Below are positions 59,953-64,000 of a stretch of 64,000 nt of DNA, piece after piece; position 1 is the stretch's first letter; each line of letters begins with the position of its first letter. The notes under the pieces were generated by a model. That model was given only the letters and a program-made list of their open reading frames with translations, ran no database searches and was not told the DNA's origin. The translations under genes and the position numbers were made by a program. The stretch is taken from the NCBI GenBank assembly GCA_021810505.1, contig JAJZIR010000005.1, positions 1-64,000 on the forward strand. Direction: 5' to 3'. The stretch comes from a bacterium. GTDB lineage: Bacteria; Deinococcota; Deinococci; Deinococcales; Deinococcaceae.

Positions 59953-60213
59953 GTGAGTGGGCGCCTGCCCCAGGGTCCGACTTCCCCCCTGAGCCCCAGA
60001 GAGCTCCAGGTCCTCGGCCTGGTGGCCGGCGGGGCGACCAATAAGGAGGTAGCTCGCCTCTTGCAGATTAGCCACCGCACAGTCCAGGTGCACCTCTCCA
60101 GCATCTACGGCAAGCTGGGCGTGCCCAACCGTACCGCTGCGGCCCTGTTGGCTCTGCGCGCAGGGTGGATCGGCCGAGATGAGCCGGGCGACTCGGGCGG
60201 CGCGCTTCCTTGA
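59953..60213 (+). CDS. Single-domain LuxR-type HTH regulator
   Basis: 86 residues consisting almost only of the GerE/LuxR DNA-binding domain: LSPRELQVLGLVAGGATNKEVARLLQISHRTVQVHLSSIYGKLGVPNRTAAALLA. No receiver or ligand domain in frame upstream (TAG 59920). Start GTG 59953 lacks a clear SD. A response regulator gene follows, but it carries its own output domain. May bind the tandem repeat upstream; inferred. Confidence 0.82.
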   Translation: MSGRLPQGPTSPLSPRELQVLGLVAGGATNKEVARLLQISHRTVQVHLSSIYGKLGVPNRTAAALLALRAGWIGRDEPGDSGGALP

Positions 60214-60286
60214 ACCCCCGCTCGGTTAGCCCCCGGCCTTGGGTGGTCGGCGGGGCGTCTCCGGCGGCGTCGGATCTGGGCTCTGA

Positions 60287-60292
60287 TATGCT
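60287..60292 (+). promoter_or_regulatory. Leaderless -10 box driving a 14-codon leader ORF
   Basis: TATGCT, then GCGGGC (six bases) and ATG 60299. Confidence 0.6.
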
Positions 60293-60298
60293 GCGGGC

Positions 60299-60343
60299 AT
60301 GCCCCAGAACTCCCGATATCCACGGGTTTGCCAGAACCCGTGA
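60299..60343 (+). CDS. Candidate leaderless 14-codon leader peptide
   Basis: ATG CCC CAG AAC TCC..., 14 codons (M-P-Q-N-S-R-Y-P-R-V-C-Q-N-P) and TGA 60341-60343 overlapping GTG 60340 of the response regulator (GTGA). The -10 box is exactly six bases before ATG 60299, so it should be translated leaderless. It probably couples translation to the regulator. Confidence 0.5.
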   Translation: MPQNSRYPRVCQNP

Positions 60344-61374
60344 GCAGGGCCTGGGATCCGGGACCGGGGAATCCGGCGAGGATCTTGGTCGTGGACGACC
60401 AGAAGACCAACTTGCTGCTTCTGGCCCGCTTGCTGGAGCGCGGTGGGTACCACCAGATCTCGACCCTGGCTGACTCCAGGGCGGTCATCCCGGTGGTGCG
60501 CGACTTCCTGCCCGATATCATCCTGCTCGACCTGCATATGCCCGGAATGGACGGTTTTGCAGTTCTGGAGCTCTTGGCTGCCGAGATCTCTCCGGAAGAC
60601 TTCCTGCCGATCATCGTCCTGTCGGCGGACGCCGCGGCGGAGTCGCGGAAGCGCGCCTTGAGCCTAGGGGCTAAGGATTTTTTGAACAAGCCTTTCGACG
60701 AGATCGAGGTCCGATTGCGGGTGCGCAATCTGCTGGACGCGCGCGCCATGTATCAGAGCCTGCAGAGCCAGAACCGCAATCTCGAGGTCCAAGTCCGGCA
60801 CCGTACGCTGGAGCTGGAGAACTCACGCTTCGAGGTCCTGGACAGGCTGGGGCGGGCAGCTGAGTACCGCGACGACGTGACCGGAGGGCATATCCGCAGG
60901 GTGGCTACCCACGCTGCCCGGCTGGCCACGGCCCTCGGCCTACCCTCGGCTTCGGTCGAGCAGATCCGGAGGACTTCTGCTCTGCACGACGTCGGCAAGA
61001 TCGGGATTCCCGACGCCATCTTGCGCAAGCAAGGCCTGCTCACCTTAGAGGAGCAGCGCGTCATGCGTACCCACACCGAGATCGGCCAGCAGCTGCTGGA
61101 GGGGGCCGAGTCGGACCTGTGTAGGCTGGCCGAACAGATCGCCTATGCCCACCACGAGCGCTGGGATGGCCGCGGATACCCCAGGGGGCTGGTTGCCGGC
61201 GAGATCCCCTTGGCCGCCAGGATCGTGGCCTTAGCCGATGTCTACGACGCTTTGATCCAGGAACGCCCTTACAAGCCCTCCTGGCCGGCCGAGCAAGCCA
61301 GAGCCGAAGTGGCCAAGGGCCGCGGGACCCATTTCGACCCTGAGCTCACCGATCTGTTCTTGCAGCTCCTCTGA
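60340..61374 (+). CDS. Response regulator with HD-GYP phosphodiesterase domain
   Basis: 344 residues: receiver domain with phospho-acceptor D in DIILLDLHMPGMDGF (about residue 50) and conserved Lys in FLNKPFDE; coiled linker; HD-GYP domain with H-D in TSALHDVGKIGIPDAIL and H-H-E-R-W-D-G-R-G-Y-P. Likely degrades c-di-GMP, changing motility/biofilm or adhesion. GTG 60340 overlaps the leader ORF; TTG 60328 is an alternative. No sensor kinase is adjacent. Confidence 0.92.
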   Translation: MSRAWDPGPGNPARILVVDDQKTNLLLLARLLERGGYHQISTLADSRAVIPVVRDFLPDIILLDLHMPGMDGFAVLELLAAEISPEDFLPIIVLSADAAAESRKRALSLGAKDFLNKPFDEIEVRLRVRNLLDARAMYQSLQSQNRNLEVQVRHRTLELENSRFEVLDRLGRAAEYRDDVTGGHIRRVATHAARLATALGLPSASVEQIRRTSALHDVGKIGIPDAILRKQGLLTLEEQRVMRTHTEIGQQLLEGAESDLCRLAEQIAYAHHERWDGRGYPRGLVAGEIPLAARIVALADVYDALIQERPYKPSWPAEQARAEVAKGRGTHFDPELTDLFLQLL

Positions 61375-61486
61375 GCGGACCTGACACCGGCGCTCCGGTT
61401 CGCCCAGGAGGCTCCGTTTTTTGGGCGTTGGCCGCGCAGCCTGAGCTGGTACTCGGCCCTATCCAGTCTGAGAGGCGGGAAACCGC

Positions 61487-61492
61487 TAGACT
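61487..61492 (+). promoter_or_regulatory. Leaderless -10 box of the agmatine deiminase gene
   Basis: TAGACT, then TAGCCC (six bases) and GTG 61499. Confidence 0.7.
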
Positions 61493-61498
61493 TAGCCC

Positions 61499-62557
61499 GT
61501 GCAAGCGCGCGATGCGATCCGCCCATCCGAGCTCCCCCCGGTGCATTTTGGCTTTAGCCTCCCCCCGGAGTGGGCCCCGCACGCCGCTACCTGGACCTGC
61601 TGGCCCTCCGGAGAAGAGCTCTGGTCTGGGTACCTCTCCAGCGCGCGTCAAGAGATGGCCGATCTGATCGAGGCGATCGCTTCGGCCGAGGGGGTGCACC
61701 TGCTGGTCACCGACCAAGAGGCCGCCGAGGACGCGGCGGGCCGGCTGGGCTCGGGGGTCACCCTGCACTTAGTCCCCCTCGACGATATCTGGCTCAGGGA
61801 TAGCGGCCCCATCTTCTTGCGCTCTGGGCCGGACGTCAGCCTGATCTGCTTTCAATTCAATGCCTGGGGAGAGAAGTTCGCCTACCAGAACGACGCGGCG
61901 GTGGCGCGCTGGATCGCCCATTGGCTCGGCGCTCCTCACTTCCTGAGCCAGCTCACCTTGGAGGGTGGTTCGGTCGAGGCCAACGGAGCTGGCTTGGCGA
62001 TGACCACCCGGCAGTGCTTGCTCGAACCCCACCGCAATCCCGGGTGCAGCCAGGGCCAGCTGGAGTCGGAGCTGCGCGCCGCCCTGGGGGTGGACTTGAT
62101 CTGGCTGGAAGAGGGCTTGGAGGGGGACCACACCGACGGCCATATCGATACCCTGGCTCGCTTTGTCTCTGAGCGCCAGGTGGTCTGCTGCCGAGAACGG
62201 CGCCGCTCTGACCCGAACTGCGAGGTCACCGCGGGCAACTGGCAGGTCCTGAGCCGCTTTCAGGACGCCCAAGGTGGCCTCGAGATCACCGAGCTGCCTC
62301 TCCCGCAGCGCCGCCTGGAGCAGGACGGCGCCCGCCTGGCAGCCAGCTACGCCAACTACTACCTGGCTGGCGACCTGATCCTAATCCCGCAATACGGCGA
62401 CCCCAATGACTCTCTGGCCCTGGATATCCTAGCCGGCCTCTTTCCGGACCGCAGGGCCATCGGGCTTTCCGCTCGGGCGTTGATCACCGGCGGCGGCGCC
62501 TTCCACTGCGTCACCCAGCAGCAGCCGGCCGGCCGGCTCTGGAGTATGCGTGGCTGA
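61499..62557 (+). CDS. aguA: Agmatine deiminase
   Basis: Converts agmatine to N-carbamoylputrescine. 352 residues: W-x-x-P-P-E-W-like LPPEWAPHAATWTCWP, LDDIWLRDSGPIFL, EGDHTDGHIDTLARF and the nucleophile Cys in ITGGGAFHCVTQQQP. Its stop overlaps the next gene by eight bases, and the two make the agmatine route to putrescine. Confidence 0.94.
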   Translation: MQARDAIRPSELPPVHFGFSLPPEWAPHAATWTCWPSGEELWSGYLSSARQEMADLIEAIASAEGVHLLVTDQEAAEDAAGRLGSGVTLHLVPLDDIWLRDSGPIFLRSGPDVSLICFQFNAWGEKFAYQNDAAVARWIAHWLGAPHFLSQLTLEGGSVEANGAGLAMTTRQCLLEPHRNPGCSQGQLESELRAALGVDLIWLEEGLEGDHTDGHIDTLARFVSERQVVCCRERRRSDPNCEVTAGNWQVLSRFQDAQGGLEITELPLPQRRLEQDGARLAASYANYYLAGDLILIPQYGDPNDSLALDILAGLFPDRRAIGLSARALITGGGAFHCVTQQQPAGRLWSMRG

Positions 62558-63419
62558 CACCCTGCGGCTGGCGGCCGCGCAGCTCTCCATGGCCGAGTCG
62601 GTCGAGGAGAACCTGGGCCGTGCCGAGGAGGCGGTGCTCCGTGCGGCTCGGCTCGGGGCCAAAGTGGTGCTGTTGCCCGAGCTGTTCGCCTACCGCTACT
62701 TCCCTCAGCGCGAGGACGAAGCCTGGTTCTCTTGGGCCCACCCGGTGGAGGGCCACCCCTACTTGGGCCGCTTCGGGGACCTGGCCCGCCGGCTTGGACT
62801 GGTCCTGCCGGTGAGCTTCTTCGAGCGGGCCGGGCAGGCCTACTTCAACAGCCTGGCCCTGCTGGGCCCGGAGGGTCTGCTCGGGGTCTACCGCAAGGCG
62901 CACATCCCCGACGGCCCGGGTTACGAGGAGAAGTTTTATTTTGCCGGCGGCGACCGCGGTTTCCCCTGCTGGGAGACGCCGTTCGGGCGTATCGGTACGG
63001 CGATCTGCTGGGATCAGTGGTTTCCGGAGGCGGCGCGCTGCATGGCCCTACAGGGCGCCGACCTGTTGCTCTACCCCACGGCGATCGGCTCGGAGCCCGA
63101 GGAGGCCGGGGAGCTGGATACCCGGGCGATGTGGCGTTTGGCCATGCTGGGCCATGCTGTCAGCAATTCCTGTTACCTGGCCGCCGCCAACCGCGTCGGC
63201 CAGGAGGGCGCGGCCATTTTCTACGGAAACTCCTTCATCGCCGACCCCAAGGGCACGGTCCTGGCCGAGGCTTCCTCGGAGGCGGAGGTGATCTTCGCGG
63301 ATCTGGACCTGGCTTGGGCCCGCCGCTTTCGAGCTGGGATGGGGTTCTTCAGGGATCGTCGCCCGGAGCTCTACGCCCCTCTGCTCACCCTGGATGGGCG
63401 CGGCGGGTCCGCTAAGTAA
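62550..63419 (+). CDS. aguB: N-carbamoylputrescine amidase
   Basis: Nitrilase-superfamily enzyme that yields putrescine, CO2 and ammonia. 289 residues: catalytic triad Glu in [15 protein letters not shown], Lys in [15 protein letters not shown] and Cys in [19 protein letters not shown] 62550 preceded by GGAG. Coupled to agmatine deiminase. Polyamines are expected in thermotolerant or radiation-tolerant relatives. Confidence 0.94.
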   Translation: MADTLRLAAAQLSMAESVEENLGRAEEAVLRAARLGAKVVLLPELFAYRYFPQREDEAWFSWAHPVEGHPYLGRFGDLARRLGLVLPVSFFERAGQAYFNSLALLGPEGLLGVYRKAHIPDGPGYEEKFYFAGGDRGFPCWETPFGRIGTAICWDQWFPEAARCMALQGADLLLYPTAIGSEPEEAGELDTRAMWRLAMLGHAVSNSCYLAAANRVGQEGAAIFYGNSFIADPKGTVLAEASSEAEVIFADLDLAWARRFRAGMGFFRDRRPELYAPLLTLDGRGGSAK

Positions 63420-63473
63420 CCCCTGCGCTCGGTATCCCGTCGGGATGGCTCGGGGCGCGGTGTAAACTCAGCC

Positions 63474-64000
63474 ATGCCACATCTGGTGCTCGGCATCGAT
63501 ATCGGTGGGAGCGGCATCAAGGGGGCTCCGGTCGACTTGGAGACCGGAGCCCTGCGGGCCGATCGCTGGCGTATCCCTACCCCCCAACCGGCCACTCCGG
63601 AAGCGGTGGCCCAGGCGGTAGCTGAGTTGGTCCAGCACTTCGCCTGGAGCGGACCGGTCGGCTGCGCCTTCCCGGCCGTGGTGATTTCTGGGGTGACCCG
63701 CTCGGCAGCTAACGTCGATGCCGCCTTCATCGGCCTGAATACTGGACAGCTGTTGGCCTCGGCGACCGGTTGCCCGCTCCATCTGATCAACGACGCAGAC
63801 GCAGCTGGGCTGGCCGAGGCCCGCTGGGGTGCCGGAAAAGGCTGCTCCGGGCGCATCTTGCTGCTCACTTTCGGCACGGGGATCGGCAGCGCGCTGATCG
63901 ACAGCGGGCGCCTGATCGCCAACACCGAATTGGGCCACCTCCAGCTGGGCAAGCATGAGATAGAGCCCTGGGCCTCCGAGCAGGCCAGAGAAGAGCAAGG
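63474..64000 (+). CDS. ppgK: ROK family polyphosphate glucokinase, 5' part
   Basis: The gene runs past the right edge; 175 codons are visible. ROK fold: [38 protein letters not shown] (with catalytic Asp) and [14 protein letters not shown]. The downstream [19 protein letters not shown] is typical of actinobacterial polyphosphate glucokinases, which phosphorylate glucose using polyphosphate or ATP. TAAACT lies five bases before ATG 63474. Confidence 0.85.
   Translation, partial: MPHLVLGIDIGGSGIKGAPVDLETGALRADRWRIPTPQPATPEAVAQAVAELVQHFAWSGPVGCAFPAVVISGVTRSAANVDAAFIGLNTGQLLASATGCPLHLINDADAAGLAEARWGAGKGCSGRILLLTFGTGIGSALIDSGRLIANTELGHLQLGKHEIEPWASEQAREEQ

Overview
The window is a GC-rich, gene-dense bacterial chromosome segment that carries the replication origin. 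The order dnaA - oriC - dnaN - eno - pyk, many leaderless promoters (a TANNNT box almost always six bases before the start codon), a MurE without the meso-DAP motif and small BTAD-type regulators together suggest a Deinococcota (Deinococcus-Thermus) relative. This is inference: no rRNA or tRNA gene was seen. Nothing looks like a prophage, insertion sequence or CRISPR array, and almost all of the sequence is core housekeeping genes.

Region by region. 1-83 (minus) is the start of a DUF1156-like DNA methylase that runs off the left edge. 297-9546 holds prmC/jag, DAHP synthase, an lgt-glmU-tatA-tatC operon, a proC-led operon of four genes and a divergent pheA. 9551-14234 holds an MFS transporter divergent from a BTAD regulator, DoxX with an out-of-frame YHS domain, murE and rpmE, with two long perfect palindromes (the second lies just after rpmE). 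14400-20700 holds glnA with a canonical promoter, then an FMN riboswitch and the riboflavin operon ribD-ribE-ribBA-ribH followed by ygfZ and a small membrane protein. 20702-26823 holds an alanyl-tRNA editing protein, a C39-like peptidase, tsaB, pyrG, coaE and a secreted TPR protein. 26997-32970 is the classical rpsB-tsf-pyrH-frr-cdsA-dxr-rseP cluster, without uppS. 33031-41350 holds a glycosyltransferase, thiolase plus 3-hydroxyacyl-CoA dehydrogenase, ftsK, a JAMM peptidase, a polytopic membrane protein and an exported DUF4139-like protein. 41492-48731 is dnaA, oriC, dnaN, eno, pyk, mannose-1-phosphate guanylyltransferase and a cupin. 48740-57119 holds two divergent peptide ABC transporter sets without ATPases around an M20 amidohydrolase. 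57160-64000 holds PaiB-like and MOSC proteins, an S41 protease, a single-domain LuxR regulator, an HD-GYP response regulator, the agmatine-to-putrescine pair and the start of a ROK/polyphosphate glucokinase.

Genes are packed with 4-base overlaps (ATGA, GTGA, TTGA), so translational coupling is probably common. The most notable non-coding signals are: a uniform class of leaderless promoters; at least two cases where such a promoter drives a tiny leaderless ORF whose stop overlaps the start of the next gene; an origin with five helically phased DnaA boxes and a DnaA-box/GC-spacer/(CTA)6 element matching the DnaA-trio unwinding module; a possible non-canonical AUC start in dnaA; and 34-bp and 60-bp perfect palindromes after genes.
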